A stretch of 64,000 nt of DNA from Armatimonadota bacterium (GTDB lineage Bacteria > Armatimonadota > Fimbriimonadia > Fimbriimonadales > Fimbriimonadaceae): assembly GCA_016789105.1 (NCBI GenBank), contig JAEURN010000008.1:372001-436000 (forward strand), given 5' to 3'. Shown one piece after another: positions 34,999 to 43,753 of the stretch (within the stretch, counting starts at the first letter, position 1; every line of letters starts with the position of its first letter). The notes beneath the pieces are model-generated. The model made no database searches, had not been told where the DNA came from, and was given only the letters and a program-made list of their open reading frames with translations. A program made the translations under genes and the position numbers.

Positions 34999-35798
34999 CC
35001 CACAGACCCGACTTGGAAACCGGCTTCCCGGACAATCTTGGATGCTGAGGAACCTGGGTCAAGGATCGGGTTAGAGTGGTTCATGTGGATAAAGGTGACC
35101 TTTTCGGCATACGGGCCCAAGTGGTCGATCGCATCGGTGATAAACGGGTGCGGGATTTGCTTCAAATCCCGACCCGGGAGTTCATCGGGGCTGAAAAACG
35201 TGGCGTCCAGCAAGAGGTGCTCGTTCAAATGCAACAGCGTATGCAGACTGGGGTTGTCGATCGGCCAAAAGTCGATATCCGGGCAATAGAACAGTGATTG
35301 CTTTGGCCCAATCACGCAATAAGCGAAGGTATCGGTGAATTCCCCCCGGTGGGGCACCGCGACGGGTGCGATCTGCAGGCCCGGTGCTATCCGATAGGTT
35401 TCGAGCGTTGCAATTTCTTGGACTGCAATGTGCGTTCCAGAAATGAGGCTTGCCCACGGTTCGTTTGATTCCAAAAGTCGTCGCATTTGGCGACTGCACC
35501 AAACCGGCAACTCCCGGGTTGCCATAGCCTCCTTGCCCAAAAACATCAAGCCGGTGTAGTGGCCGACGTGTCCATGGGTGAGGAAAATTCCGGCGAGTTC
35601 CAAGCCCGCCAGCGGTTGGATCGCTTCGCCGAATTGGGGCGGGGTATCGATTATCCAATAGCGCTGGTTGGATTCGTCAACGATGGCGAGGCAAGCCGCC
35701 GGGCTCCGAAAGATCCCCAAATTCCGGCAGTTCGAGCAGCGGCAACCCGGCTGAGGGAAACCCCCGTCTTGGGCGACGCCTAGCAGCCTTGCCTCCAT
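34977..35798 (-). CDS. PqqB-like metallo-beta-lactamase-fold hydrolase
   Basis: A 273-residue protein with the PqqB hallmarks GVAQDGGFPQPGCRCSNC at the N-terminus and the LTHGHVGHYTGLMFLG metal motif (the first His-x-His-x-x-His, here HGHVGH). Family PqqB hydroxylates the glutamate-tyrosine precursor in pyrroloquinoline quinone synthesis. No pqqA, C, D or E is nearby, so a stand-alone hydrolase role is more likely. It overlaps the convergent DUF4349 gene by 22 bases. Confidence 0.78.
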   Translation of the reverse strand: MEARLLGVAQDGGFPQPGCRCSNCRNLGIFRSPAACLAIVDESNQRYWIIDTPPQFGEAIQPLAGLELAGIFLTHGHVGHYTGLMFLGKEAMATRELPVWCSRQMRRLLESNEPWASLISGTHIAVQEIATLETYRIAPGLQIAPVAVPHRGEFTDTFAYCVIGPKQSLFYCPDIDFWPIDNPSLHTLLHLNEHLLLDATFFSPDELPGRDLKQIPHPFITDAIDHLGPYAEKVTFIHMNHSNPILDPGSSASKIVREAGFQVGSVGQRFALA

Positions 35799-35895
35799 AT
35801 CCCCGGGATTCTACTGGCCCCAGACCCTTGAACCCCTGGACAGCCGGTGCGTCTGTTCCGGCAAGCCCCCGCCAAGGGGCAATCAGGAAACCCCC

Positions 35896-36012
35896 ATGTG
35901 GATCGTGATATTTGCCGTTGCCGTTGTTGCCGCCCTTGCCGGCTTTGGATTCCGCGGGAGGCGGTTCCGCCGCCGCCTCCGCCGCCGGGCAGTCCGCCGG
36001 ATGTTCTTGTGA
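35896..36012 (+). CDS. Possible 38-residue membrane peptide with Arg-rich tail
   Basis: A short ORF beginning at ATG 35896 with AGGAAA five bases upstream. Residues 1-18 are hydrophobic (MWIVIFAVAVVAALAGFG), long enough to cross the membrane; the last 20 include 12 Arg (RGRRFRRRLRRRAVRRMFL). It stops 15 bases before the downstream esterase ATG. The single-span, positive-inside design is typical of small membrane proteins, but GC-rich DNA gives Arg runs by chance. Confidence 0.35.
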   Translation: MWIVIFAVAVVAALAGFGFRGRRFRRRLRRRAVRRMFL

Positions 36013-36026
36013 GGGGGTTGTTGATC

Positions 36027-36953
36027 ATGGCTGCCTTCCTCGCCCCCCTTGTTTTTGTCACCGCGTGTTCGCCTACCCGGGAACTCCGGCATGCTGGTAA
36101 CTTTGGATCTTCAACCAGTGAGGAAACCCGCACGGTCGAGGCCGAGGGACGAACCTGGGAATACATTTTCGCCAGGCCGCAGGGCCAGGCCAAAGGCTTG
36201 ATCATCGCCTTCCACGGGGCCGGGGGGAGCGGCAAGCAGTTCGCTGTCGACTCCCGCTGGGTCGAGACCGCCACCTCGGCCGGATTGGCCATTGCCCTGC
36301 CGACCGGGGTTCCCATCCTCCCCAACCGCGAACCGGGCTTTCAATCCAATCCAAACGTGTGGAACTCGGGCGAATTTGGCGAGAGGGGGCCGCGCCAAAA
36401 AATCGACGACACCAAGGCCTTGGCGCTCATCCTTGCCGCCTGTGACCAGGAGCTTGGCAAACTGCCGGTCTTCCTCGCCGGGCACTCCAATGGTGCCGGA
36501 ATGACCTACATGATGGCGTCAAGGTGGAAAGACCGGGTCGGCGGGATTGGGATGATGGCGGGCGACCTCAAGTGCGATTTGGGGGAAAAACCGTCAAAAC
36601 CGATTCCCAGCCTGATCTATGCCGGGGAGAACGACCCGCTCCTGCTCTGGGAAGGCGGGGTCGAGATCATGCCTTGGGGCAACCTCAAGCGGCACACGGA
36701 ACCGGTGTTGACGATCGTCGGCAATTGGGCGGCTTGGAACGGGTTGGCCCAAACAGCCGCCCCCCAAGAAGGGGATGGGGTTGTGACTTACGATTACGGC
36801 CGCAATGTCAAGCTCATCATGATCAAAGGCCAGGGCCACGTCTGGCCGGGCGGCCGGTCTGGCACGTTGTTTGGGCGGAACTCCGGCAAAGATTCCGGCA
36901 AGGTCGATGCGACCAAGGAGATCGTCAAGTTCTTTGGGAGCCAACTGAAATGA
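36027..36953 (+). CDS. Lipoprotein esterase of the PHB-depolymerase/feruloyl-esterase family
   Basis: A 308-residue protein. A lipobox ends LVFVTAC (Cys 14). The hydrolase domain shows IIAFHGAGGSGKQFA (oxyanion site), the nucleophile elbow FLAGHSNGAGMTYMM, an acid near IYAGENDPLL and the His of GQGHVWPGG. This is the LpqC/CE1-type fold acting on esters of polymers or short acyl groups. GAGGGGG nine bases upstream supports the ATG at 36027. The next gene is a paralogue overlapping by four bases (ATGA). Confidence 0.8.
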   Translation: MAAFLAPLVFVTACSPTRELRHAGNFGSSTSEETRTVEAEGRTWEYIFARPQGQAKGLIIAFHGAGGSGKQFAVDSRWVETATSAGLAIALPTGVPILPNREPGFQSNPNVWNSGEFGERGPRQKIDDTKALALILAACDQELGKLPVFLAGHSNGAGMTYMMASRWKDRVGGIGMMAGDLKCDLGEKPSKPIPSLIYAGENDPLLLWEGGVEIMPWGNLKRHTEPVLTIVGNWAAWNGLAQTAAPQEGDGVVTYDYGRNVKLIMIKGQGHVWPGGRSGTLFGRNSGKDSGKVDATKEIVKFFGSQLK

Positions 36954-37828
36954 ATGTCTTCTTCCTGGCGCTCGCCATGGCCATGCCTTCTGTCGAAACC
37001 AAATCGGTTGAAAGCGGCGGATTCACCTGGGAATACGTGTTCGCCAAGCCCGCCGGCCAACCAAAGGGATTGATCCTGGCGATGCATGGCGCCGGCGGGA
37101 GCGGACCCCAATTTGCCGAATCAGCGCAGTGGCCCCAAAAGGCTACCGCCGCCGGGTTTGCCGTGATCTGTCCAAGCGGACTCCCCTCGCGGCCGAACGC
37201 CGAACCCAGCTTCGCCACCAATCCCCGTGTCTGGAACTCCGGTCAACTCAACCCCCGTTCCCAACGGGTCAAGGTCGATGACCTTGCGGCCTTGGACAAT
37301 ATGATCCAAGCCGCTACCAAAGAAATCGGTAAGGCCCCGCTGTTCGTCACCGGGCACTCCAACGGCGCGGGGATGACGTTCCGGGTTGCCTACGAATGGG
37401 CGGGCCGGGTTCAAGCCGTCGGGATGATGAGCGGCATCCGGCTCTTCCCGCTAACAAAAAAGCCGCTGCACCCCATCCCAACCCTTTGGATCGTCGGCGA
37501 AAAAGACCCCCTCTCCCCGTTCGAAGGCGGAACGACGAAAATGCCCCTCTGGGGAACGGAAAAGGACAATCCCCCCGTCGTCGAATCGGCTGAGGATTGG
37601 GCCGCTTGGATGGATGGGAAGGGAAGCCTGGCCTCCAAAGCCGAAAGCGGCGGCGTGGTCCGCATGCAATTTGGCAAGTCCGTCCACGTGTGGGAATGCC
37701 TGGGTCACGGCCACGGCTGGCCCGGCGGCAAAAAAGGAGAACTCCCGGCCTCGATCATCGGCCCCGAAGTGGCGAAGATCGATGCGACAGAGGAACTAAT
37801 TAGGTTCTTTACCGCCCATTTGAACTGA
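36950..37828 (+). CDS. Secreted esterase, paralogue of the preceding gene
   Basis: A 292-residue protein very like its neighbour: LILAMHGAGGSGPQFAES, VTGHSNGAGMTFRVAYEW, LWIVGEKDPLSPFEGG and GHGHGWPGGKKG supply oxyanion, Ser, acid and His. It has a short hydrophobic N-terminus (MNVFFLALAMAM) and no lipobox, so it may be secreted freely while its twin is lipid-anchored. The ATGA overlap implies translational coupling. A tandem duplication is the simplest origin. An upstream ORF extension to 36524 is a shadow of the first esterase. Confidence 0.78.
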   Translation: MNVFFLALAMAMPSVETKSVESGGFTWEYVFAKPAGQPKGLILAMHGAGGSGPQFAESAQWPQKATAAGFAVICPSGLPSRPNAEPSFATNPRVWNSGQLNPRSQRVKVDDLAALDNMIQAATKEIGKAPLFVTGHSNGAGMTFRVAYEWAGRVQAVGMMSGIRLFPLTKKPLHPIPTLWIVGEKDPLSPFEGGTTKMPLWGTEKDNPPVVESAEDWAAWMDGKGSLASKAESGGVVRMQFGKSVHVWECLGHGHGWPGGKKGELPASIIGPEVAKIDATEELIRFFTAHLN

Positions 37829-37863
37829 GCCCGGGCCGCGCGGGTCCCCAACCTGGCGTCAGA

Positions 37864-37869
37864 TACAAT
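37864..37869 (+). promoter_or_regulatory. Putative -10 box of lipA (leaderless)
   Basis: TACAAT (5 of 6 to consensus) ends six bases before the lipA ATG at 37876, and no ribosome-binding site intervenes. No good -35 is visible. Confidence 0.35.
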
Positions 37870-37875
37870 CGAACT

Positions 37876-38805
37876 ATGGCCCAGCGCCTGCCCGAGTGGC
37901 TGACGATCCGACTCCCCCGACCAGACACGATCAACGAGGTCCAGGAGATGATGCGGGGCAAGAACCTGCACACGGTGTGCGAAAGTGCCCGATGCCCCAA
38001 CCTGCCGGAATGCTGGAGCAAAAAAACCGCCACCTTCATGATCTTGGGCGACACGTGCACCCGCAGCTGCGGGTTCTGTGCGATCAAGGTTGGCAAAGGG
38101 CTTGAACTCGACCCCTTCGAACCGCTCAATGTGGCTAAAGCCACCAAAGAGCTCGGGCTTAAGCACGTGGTCGTCACCAGCGTGGCCCGGGATGACCTGA
38201 AAGACCAGGGCGCAACACAATTCGCCAAAACCATCACCGCCCTACACAAGGAACTCCCCGATGTCATCGTGGAGATCCTCACCCCAGACTTCCGGGGCGA
38301 CGAAACCTGCATCCGCCTGGTTTGCGATGCGAAACCCGAAATCTACAACCACAACATCGAAACTGTGGAGCGGTTGCACACCATCGTCCGCCCCCAAGCC
38401 AAATACGCACGCACAATGCGGGTACTCGAAATGGTCAAGGAGATCGACCCGGCGATCTACACCAAGTCTGGCCTCATGCTCGGACTTGGGGAAACCAAAC
38501 AAGAGGTCGTTAAAACGCTCGAAGACCTGCGCAAAATCGGCGTAGATGCGGTGACGATCGGCCAATACTTGCGCCCCACAATGAAACACCTGCCGGTCGT
38601 TGAATACATCCACCCGGACGTGTTCAAAGAATACGAAGAGATCGGCGAGGGCATGGGCTTTGCGTTTGTCGCAAGCGGCCCGTTTATCAGGAGTTCTTAC
38701 AATGCCATCGCATTCAGCGAAAAGGTGATGGCCGAGCGGTTGGAACGCGCCGGCTACAAAGCGCCTTCAAAGGGAGGCAATATGCTGAGGGTTCTCCCAA
38801 GTTAG
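37876..38805 (+). CDS. lipA: Lipoyl synthase
   Basis: A 309-residue radical-SAM enzyme that inserts two sulfurs into protein-bound octanoyl groups. Both iron-sulfur cluster motifs are present: the auxiliary cluster Cys at 35, 40 and 46 (TVCESARCPNLPECW) and the radical-SAM CTRSCGFC (Cys 61, 65, 68). The C-terminal RSSYNA with its Ser ligand is also present. Apart from a -10-like box its start is bare. No lipB or lipoate ligase is adjacent. Confidence 0.97.
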   Translation: MAQRLPEWLTIRLPRPDTINEVQEMMRGKNLHTVCESARCPNLPECWSKKTATFMILGDTCTRSCGFCAIKVGKGLELDPFEPLNVAKATKELGLKHVVVTSVARDDLKDQGATQFAKTITALHKELPDVIVEILTPDFRGDETCIRLVCDAKPEIYNHNIETVERLHTIVRPQAKYARTMRVLEMVKEIDPAIYTKSGLMLGLGETKQEVVKTLEDLRKIGVDAVTIGQYLRPTMKHLPVVEYIHPDVFKEYEEIGEGMGFAFVASGPFIRSSYNAIAFSEKVMAERLERAGYKAPSKGGNMLRVLPS

Positions 38806-40136
38806 GCCGCCAGCGGCACCGATTCCAAGGATTGCCACAACGCCTCGAGGCATTCGGGGTCGAACGCCGTGCCCGCGTCGGCATCCATGATGGCCCGGCA
38901 TTTTTCATAGGGCAGGGCCTCGCGGTAAGGACGCTTGGCACTGAGCGCATCGTAGACGTCTGCCACTGTCATGATCCGGGTCTCGAGGGGCAAGTGGTCG
39001 GCCCCCAAACCCTGCCAATACCCTTTGCCATCCAGCCGTTCGTGGTGGCCAGAGGCGATTTCGGCGATCGAATCGAAGCCCGCAATCCGCTGCAGAATCA
39101 CAAAACTGTGCATCGGGTGAGACTGAACCGCCGCAAACTCTGCTTCATCCAGTTTGCCGGGCTTTTCCAAAATGGCGGTTGAAACGGCCAGTTTCCCGAT
39201 GTCGTGCAAGAGCCCGGCCCGCGTGAGCAAACTCATGCGGTCGTTGCCGAGCCCCATTTGGCTCCCGATCCCCGCCGCATATCCGGCGACCCGCGCCGAA
39301 TGCTCGGCTGTAAACGATGATTTGGCGTCCACAATCATCGCAAAGGCCTCGCAGATGGCGTCGATATCGGCTTCTGCGGCGGCATCCCGGAGCCCCGGTG
39401 GGACAATCCCCCGGTAATGCGCGGCTCCAAACGCGTTCCAAAACGCCGTGTCCTCCTCCAAGCTGAGGAAAGCGCGGGCCAGCTCTGGGTCGAACCATCG
39501 CCCAGACCTTTCCCGCACCATTTCCATTGCGGCGGGGATCCCATAAGTGACGGCGAAAACCTCCGCCGTTTGGGCAAGACAGATCAATTGGCCGACCGGG
39601 TTGAGGTCGCGGCCTTTGATGCCATGCGGCGACCCTTTGCCGTCCCAGTGCTCGTCCAGCTGGTGGACAGCTTCCGCGACCGTCTCGCCAAAACCCAATT
39701 TCCGCGCGATCATGGCTCCGCGTGTGCATCGGGCCAACGTCACTTGGTTCATCACGGCATTCGGAGGGCCGATGTTGGCCGCCATGCGACGGAGCTTGGC
39801 CCCCCAGCCGTTCCCCCGCTCCGTGTATTCAAACGCAAACCGGATGCTGGCGAGCGGGGATGTCCAGTCGACGGTTTTGACGGCCCGCTTTGAAATGAAT
39901 TCGTCTCCGCCAAAGATCTTTTGGATCCTCACCGAGTTGTTCGAACATCCGGAATCTTTGAGGATGGCCGCGTAATAGACATCTTGCCGCTCAAACTCGT
40001 TGAATCCGATGAGGTCGGCCAGTTTCAAAGCGATGGCGCACGTGCGGACGGCGTGGCCCTCGGGCTGCCCTTCCACAAGGTCGAGGGCAAGCGACAGCGC
40101 GGCCAGGATCTCTGCCTTGGAAGGATGGCCATCCAT
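38802..40136 (-). CDS. Double HD-GYP-type protein
   Basis: A 444-residue cytoplasmic protein. The C-terminal half is a good HD-GYP domain: AEHSARVAGYAAGI, LLHDIGKLAVST, SGHHERLDGKGYWQGLGADH and VADVYDALSAKRPYREALP. The GYP signature reads GYW. HD-GYP domains hydrolyse cyclic-di-GMP. The N-terminal half (EGHAVRTCAIALKLADLIG, ILKDSGCSNN, LDEHWDGKGSPHGIKG) looks like a second copy whose HD pair has become KDSG, so it is probably regulatory. ATG at 40136 is chosen. Its stop overlaps lipA by four bases. Confidence 0.83.
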   Translation of the reverse strand: MDGHPSKAEILAALSLALDLVEGQPEGHAVRTCAIALKLADLIGFNEFERQDVYYAAILKDSGCSNNSVRIQKIFGGDEFISKRAVKTVDWTSPLASIRFAFEYTERGNGWGAKLRRMAANIGPPNAVMNQVTLARCTRGAMIARKLGFGETVAEAVHQLDEHWDGKGSPHGIKGRDLNPVGQLICLAQTAEVFAVTYGIPAAMEMVRERSGRWFDPELARAFLSLEEDTAFWNAFGAAHYRGIVPPGLRDAAAEADIDAICEAFAMIVDAKSSFTAEHSARVAGYAAGIGSQMGLGNDRMSLLTRAGLLHDIGKLAVSTAILEKPGKLDEAEFAAVQSHPMHSFVILQRIAGFDSIAEIASGHHERLDGKGYWQGLGADHLPLETRIMTVADVYDALSAKRPYREALPYEKCRAIMDADAGTAFDPECLEALWQSLESVPLAA

Positions 40137-40198
40137 ATTCCGATTGTCGGAAAAACAATGCCCCCGGCAAGGCTGCGTCGCTGAAAAGCCTAAGACGG

Positions 40199-40624
40199 CT
40201 AGCTGATTTTTCCGCCGGGGCCGGTGCCGCCGGCGTCGATGATTTGTTTGCACCGGCGGAGGAGTTTTTCAAGCTCGGGGAGGTTCAGCTTGTCCACCGA
40301 TTTGAACCGGATACAACTCTTGCCGATGTCCGAAGTGCCGAGTTTGCCCTTGCCTTGTTCGGGTAGGGTGAGGTCAGAGTCGGATGGCGTGATGTAAACG
40401 CTCATCCCTGCTTTGCCCAAGCCAAGGCCGACATAAAACCAGTCGCCCGAACACTTTTTTGATGAGCCGTAATAGCTATAGCGGCCAAAAGCCATGATCC
40501 CTTTGGTCACCCATTGCTCCCACTCGGGCACGATGCCGGAGATCAGGTCGTGGAGCTGCTGGATCTCCTCCCGACGCGGGCTTTCAAGCTGGGAAATGAT
40601 GTCGTGGTGCGTCGTTTCTGCCAT
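40199..40624 (-). CDS. DUF1801 domain protein
   Basis: A 141-residue protein resembling DUF1801 (YdhG-like): RREEIQQLHDLISGIVPEWE, VTKGIMAFGRYSYYG, FYVGLGLGKAGMSVYI and KSCIRFKSVDKLNLPELEKLL. Members are small alpha+beta proteins of unknown, possibly iron-related, function. ATG at 40624 is chosen because a 39-residue upstream extension lacks family similarity. It is upstream of the HD-GYP gene, same strand. Confidence 0.75.
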   Translation of the reverse strand: MAETTHHDIISQLESPRREEIQQLHDLISGIVPEWEQWVTKGIMAFGRYSYYGSSKKCSGDWFYVGLGLGKAGMSVYITPSDSDLTLPEQGKGKLGTSDIGKSCIRFKSVDKLNLPELEKLLRRCKQIIDAGGTGPGGKIS

Positions 40625-40737
40625 GGGGTCAATCAGACGTAGTCGTTGGAAAGGGCGGGGAAGAAGGCTGTCGGCGGCTACGGCACACTGCCTTGATGCA
40701 ACGGATTCTACTTTCCCACAAAGTATCGGTGGCGGTT

Positions 40738-41409
40738 TCAATTTGTCCGGACATCGCGCAGAAATTTGACGTGGGTATCGAGGAATAGCCGGTTCCGGCC
40801 GCCGAAATGAACCGCCCGCCCCCGTTTGGCGGACAGGATTGATGGAACGGTTGAAGGAAAGTAGGGGTCGACGGCGAGTTCAACATCCGCCACCCCATCG
40901 GGGATGCCGATGAAAGGGTTGGCAGCCGACGCCAAATCTTGCACAAGCTGCTCGGGCGACTTGCCCCAGCCGTTGTCCAGTGGGACGGGGTCGGCAATTT
41001 GGTCGAACCGCCAAAGCCAGTAGTTCACGCCGTCTTGCGTCACTTGGGGGTCGGATTTCCAAATTCCCTCGGTGCTGGGGCAGGCGAGTGTGGCCTTGAC
41101 TTTGTACGGGGCCAGGGGTGCCAGCAACCACCCGCCGCGGGGGTCTGAGGGTGGCCAGTTCGACCAAGGCCGGAAGCCTCCTTGGGCCGTTTGCTTCAGG
41201 TCGCGGCGGTCAGGCATCCGGTCGTCGTAGTCCGCCAGATACAACTCCCAAGAGGAACCCAGTTGCTTGAGATTGCTGGTGCAGGTGGCCTTCTTGGCGG
41301 CTTCCTTGGACCGAGCAAACACGGGGAACAGCACCGCCGCCAAAAACGCGACGATGGCGATCACAACCAGGAGTTCGATCAGGGTGAATGCGCGGCGCAC
41401 TGCCCCCAT
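40738..41409 (-). CDS. Type II/IV pseudopilin
   Basis: A 223-residue protein with a class III prepilin signal: [20 protein letters not shown], cleaved before FTLIE by prepilin peptidase, then a hydrophobic helix to about residue 30. The exterior part carries [26 protein letters not shown] and, near the C-terminus, [21 protein letters not shown], features of the DUF1559/H-X9-DG-type pseudopilins common in planctomycetes and Armatimonadota. No secretion apparatus genes are adjacent. Confidence 0.87.
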   Translation of the reverse strand: MGAVRRAFTLIELLVVIAIVAFLAAVLFPVFARSKEAAKKATCTSNLKQLGSSWELYLADYDDRMPDRRDLKQTAQGGFRPWSNWPPSDPRGGWLLAPLAPYKVKATLACPSTEGIWKSDPQVTQDGVNYWLWRFDQIADPVPLDNGWGKSPEQLVQDLASAANPFIGIPDGVADVELAVDPYFPSTVPSILSAKRGRAVHFGGRNRLFLDTHVKFLRDVRTN

Positions 41410-41464
41410 TCTACGTGAGGAACACCGGGGGAGGTTTTGCCATCCCCCGGATCAGGATCGGGCC

Positions 41465-41986
41465 CTATCGCCTCATGTAGTCCATATCCATGGCGGTCAT
41501 CCAATCTCCGCCTTCGGGGCGGGATTTCACCGAAAGTTTGTAATGGTTTGCCGATTCCTTGGCGTAGACGATTTTCATGTCCATCGCCATCTCACCCATC
41601 ATCACATGGGGGGAATTGGCAACAAAGTATTTCCCTTCCGTATAGCCGGTGAACGCCATGGGCGATTCGCTCATGCTGTCGTACCAAGTCCCCTCATACA
41701 TTTTTTTTGTGGCGTTGTAGGTGAAGATCAGCCGCCCTTCCATCTTGCCCATCGAACCGAGGTCGTATGTGTAGGTGATGTTCATCCAACGGCCCATTTC
41801 CAAATTGCCCAGGGATGTGCTGGTGATCTTAATTGTCTTGCCTTGCATGTCCACGCCCTGGCCCTTGCCAGAAAAACGGCCCTTGAGGAAGGAGACCGTT
41901 TCGAGTTCCGATTTTGGAACCGGCGGCATCATGGGGTCTTGGGCTCGGTTGAGCAGCATCGATGTCAGGGTGAGTGTTGCAATCAT
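41465..41986 (-). CDS. Secreted DUF1579-like protein (copy 1)
   Basis: A 173-residue protein. A hydrophobic N-terminus (MIATLTLTSMLLNRAQDP) opens it, then DUF1579-type strands: VSFLKGRFSGKGQGV, RLIFTYNATKKMYEGTWYDS and FTGYTEGKYFVANS. AGGAGA stands five bases upstream of the chosen ATG. It is similar in length and motif order to the gene at 42091 and both face the same way, so they are a tandem duplication. Function unknown. Confidence 0.65.
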   Translation of the reverse strand: MIATLTLTSMLLNRAQDPMMPPVPKSELETVSFLKGRFSGKGQGVDMQGKTIKITSTSLGNLEMGRWMNITYTYDLGSMGKMEGRLIFTYNATKKMYEGTWYDSMSESPMAFTGYTEGKYFVANSPHVMMGEMAMDMKIVYAKESANHYKLSVKSRPEGGDWMTAMDMDYMRR

Positions 41987-42090
41987 CGTTTTCTCCTGTA
42001 CCAATTTGATCGACGGAAGTGCCCGCTGAATGCCGACAAACGACTTCCGGCCAAAAATCGCAAATGGCCACGCCGGGTCAGCGGCCCGGA

Positions 42091-42612
42091 CTATTTTTTG
42101 TCATAGGAAAAGGTGACCACCGTCATATAGTTGCCACCCGCCGCCAACTTCACCGTTAACCCAATCTTCTTCGGGGATTCGTTCACATAGGTGATCTTGA
42201 ACTTCATCGAGCCGCCATTGCCATCGGGGATGTCTTGGCTCATGAAAACAAGGTACTTCCCTTCAGTGTAGCCGGTGAGGTGCAGGGCGTAGGGAGTGAG
42301 GTTGTCAAACCATTCGCCCTCGAATTTCCCCGTGTAGTTGTTGTAGGTCGCCATCATCCGGCCGGACATCTTGCCTTGGCCCGGCATGATGTAATCGCCA
42401 TCCCAACTCACCCAGCGGTCCATCGTCATCTTGCATGTCCCGCCGCCGGTGACCGGGATCGATTTGAGGTCTGAACCAGTCATCGTCCCTTTGCCCTTCC
42501 ATGTGCCGAGCATGAACTTGATGCGGTCAAGCTCTTTGGGGACCGGAGGCACGGCCATGGGATCCTGGGCGGGGCTGAGCAAGGCACTGGCGAGGGCAAG
42601 GGTGGCAATCAT
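42091..42612 (-). CDS. Secreted DUF1579-like protein (copy 2)
   Basis: A 173-residue paralogue of the gene at 41465, starting MIATLALASALLSPAQDP. Matching blocks are FMLGTWKGKGTM, ATYNNYTGKFEGEWFDN and LTGYTEGKYLVFMSQD. Both mature proteins have about 155 residues and predicted lipocalin-like strands. The pair are 104 bases apart and may be co-transcribed. Function unknown; envelope or extracellular ligand binding is a guess. Confidence 0.65.
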   Translation of the reverse strand: MIATLALASALLSPAQDPMAVPPVPKELDRIKFMLGTWKGKGTMTGSDLKSIPVTGGGTCKMTMDRWVSWDGDYIMPGQGKMSGRMMATYNNYTGKFEGEWFDNLTPYALHLTGYTEGKYLVFMSQDIPDGNGGSMKFKITYVNESPKKIGLTVKLAAGGNYMTVVTFSYDKK

Positions 42613-42679
42613 CAGTCAATATCCGTTACCGGCATTTTAGCGGCGGTTCCGATAGGATTGCCTGGGTTTGCCGTTTCCC

Positions 42680-43753
42680 TTAGAAAATGCGGGGAGTGAA
42701 ATCTGTGTCGGCTTTCACGCCAAGGCAGTAGGCGGCCATTAGCCGGGCGCAATTTTCGGCATCGGCCAGATCCAATAGTTCGCAGGGCGTGTGCATGTAG
42801 CGCAAGGGGATCCCCACAAGGCCGGTAGCCATGCCGGCCCCGGCCACCTGCATCGCATTGGCGTCGGTGCCGGTGCCCCCCGGTTCGGCTGCGATTTGGA
42901 AAGGGATCCCCTCCTTTTCCGCGGCATCCTTGAGCATTCGGAACACGACCGGGTTGATATTCGCTCCCCGGGTGATGCTCGGGCCTTTGCCGATGTCGCA
43001 GGCCCCATATTTGGTCTGGCTCAGCCCCGGGTGGTCGATGGCGAAATCGACATCGACAGCGATCCCAGATTGGGCGCCAAGGCCCTGCGCCGCCGTCCTG
43101 GCCCCCCGGAGGCCAATCTCTTCTTGCACCGTTGCCACGGCATAGATGCCAACGCCCGGGTCGAGGCTGCCCGATTCTTTGGCATGGCGGAGCGCTTCGG
43201 CAACAGCGAATGTGCCGACCCGGTTGTCGAATCCCCGGGCCACCGCTCGCCCGTTGCGCAGCTCGGCAAACCCATATTGGTAGGTCACACAGTCGCCGAT
43301 CGAGACCACGCTTTCCGCATCCTCCCTGCTTGTCGCCCCAATATCAATGACCATGTCGGCCAGGTCGGGGCGCTTGTCCTTTTCCCCGTTTTCCAAAAGG
43401 TGGATCGGCTTGCGCCCAATCACGCCCGGCACCGCCTCAGAACCGTGGACGAGCACCCGGTTCCCCACCGGAACCATGGTGTCGTGCCCGCCAATTCCCC
43501 GGAAAAAGAGGAAACCTTTGTCATCGATGTAATGGACTTGGAAGCCGATTTCGTCCATGTGCCCAGCCAGCATGATTTTTTGCGAAGCCTGCGGGTTCAA
43601 AACAGCCATCACATTGCCATGCCGGTCCGTGCGGATTTCGTCCGCGAATTGGCCCGTGTAGTCGCGATAGACCTGGGCGGCCCGCTCTTCATATCCACTG
43701 GGGGACGGGGTGTTGCAAAGCGTTCGGAGGAAATCGAGGGATTCGGCGCGCAT
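42680..43753 (-). CDS. M42-family metallopeptidase
   Basis: A 357-residue dinuclear-zinc aminopeptidase of the FrvX/glutamyl-aminopeptidase type. Metal ligands appear in IMLAGHMDEIGFQVHYID, the bridging Asp region RGFDNRVGTFAVAEALRHA, the catalytic Glu pair in TVQEEIGLRGA, VDVDFAIDHPG, and the His of RYMHTPCELLDLAD. These enzymes form large tetrahedral cytosolic complexes that trim peptides. ATG at 43753 is chosen over a TTG ten codons upstream. An inverted repeat flanks the start. Confidence 0.92.
   Translation of the reverse strand: MRAESLDFLRTLCNTPSPSGYEERAAQVYRDYTGQFADEIRTDRHGNVMAVLNPQASQKIMLAGHMDEIGFQVHYIDDKGFLFFRGIGGHDTMVPVGNRVLVHGSEAVPGVIGRKPIHLLENGEKDKRPDLADMVIDIGATSREDAESVVSIGDCVTYQYGFAELRNGRAVARGFDNRVGTFAVAEALRHAKESGSLDPGVGIYAVATVQEEIGLRGARTAAQGLGAQSGIAVDVDFAIDHPGLSQTKYGACDIGKGPSITRGANINPVVFRMLKDAAEKEGIPFQIAAEPGGTGTDANAMQVAGAGMATGLVGIPLRYMHTPCELLDLADAENCARLMAAYCLGVKADTDFTPRIF

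Noticed and set aside
35980-36026. Esterase start far upstream, giving a Pro-rich N-terminus
   Set aside because: The longer frame reads through a Cys/Pro/Arg-rich non-coding stretch; the ATG at 36027 has a ribosome-binding site and begins a lipoprotein signal.
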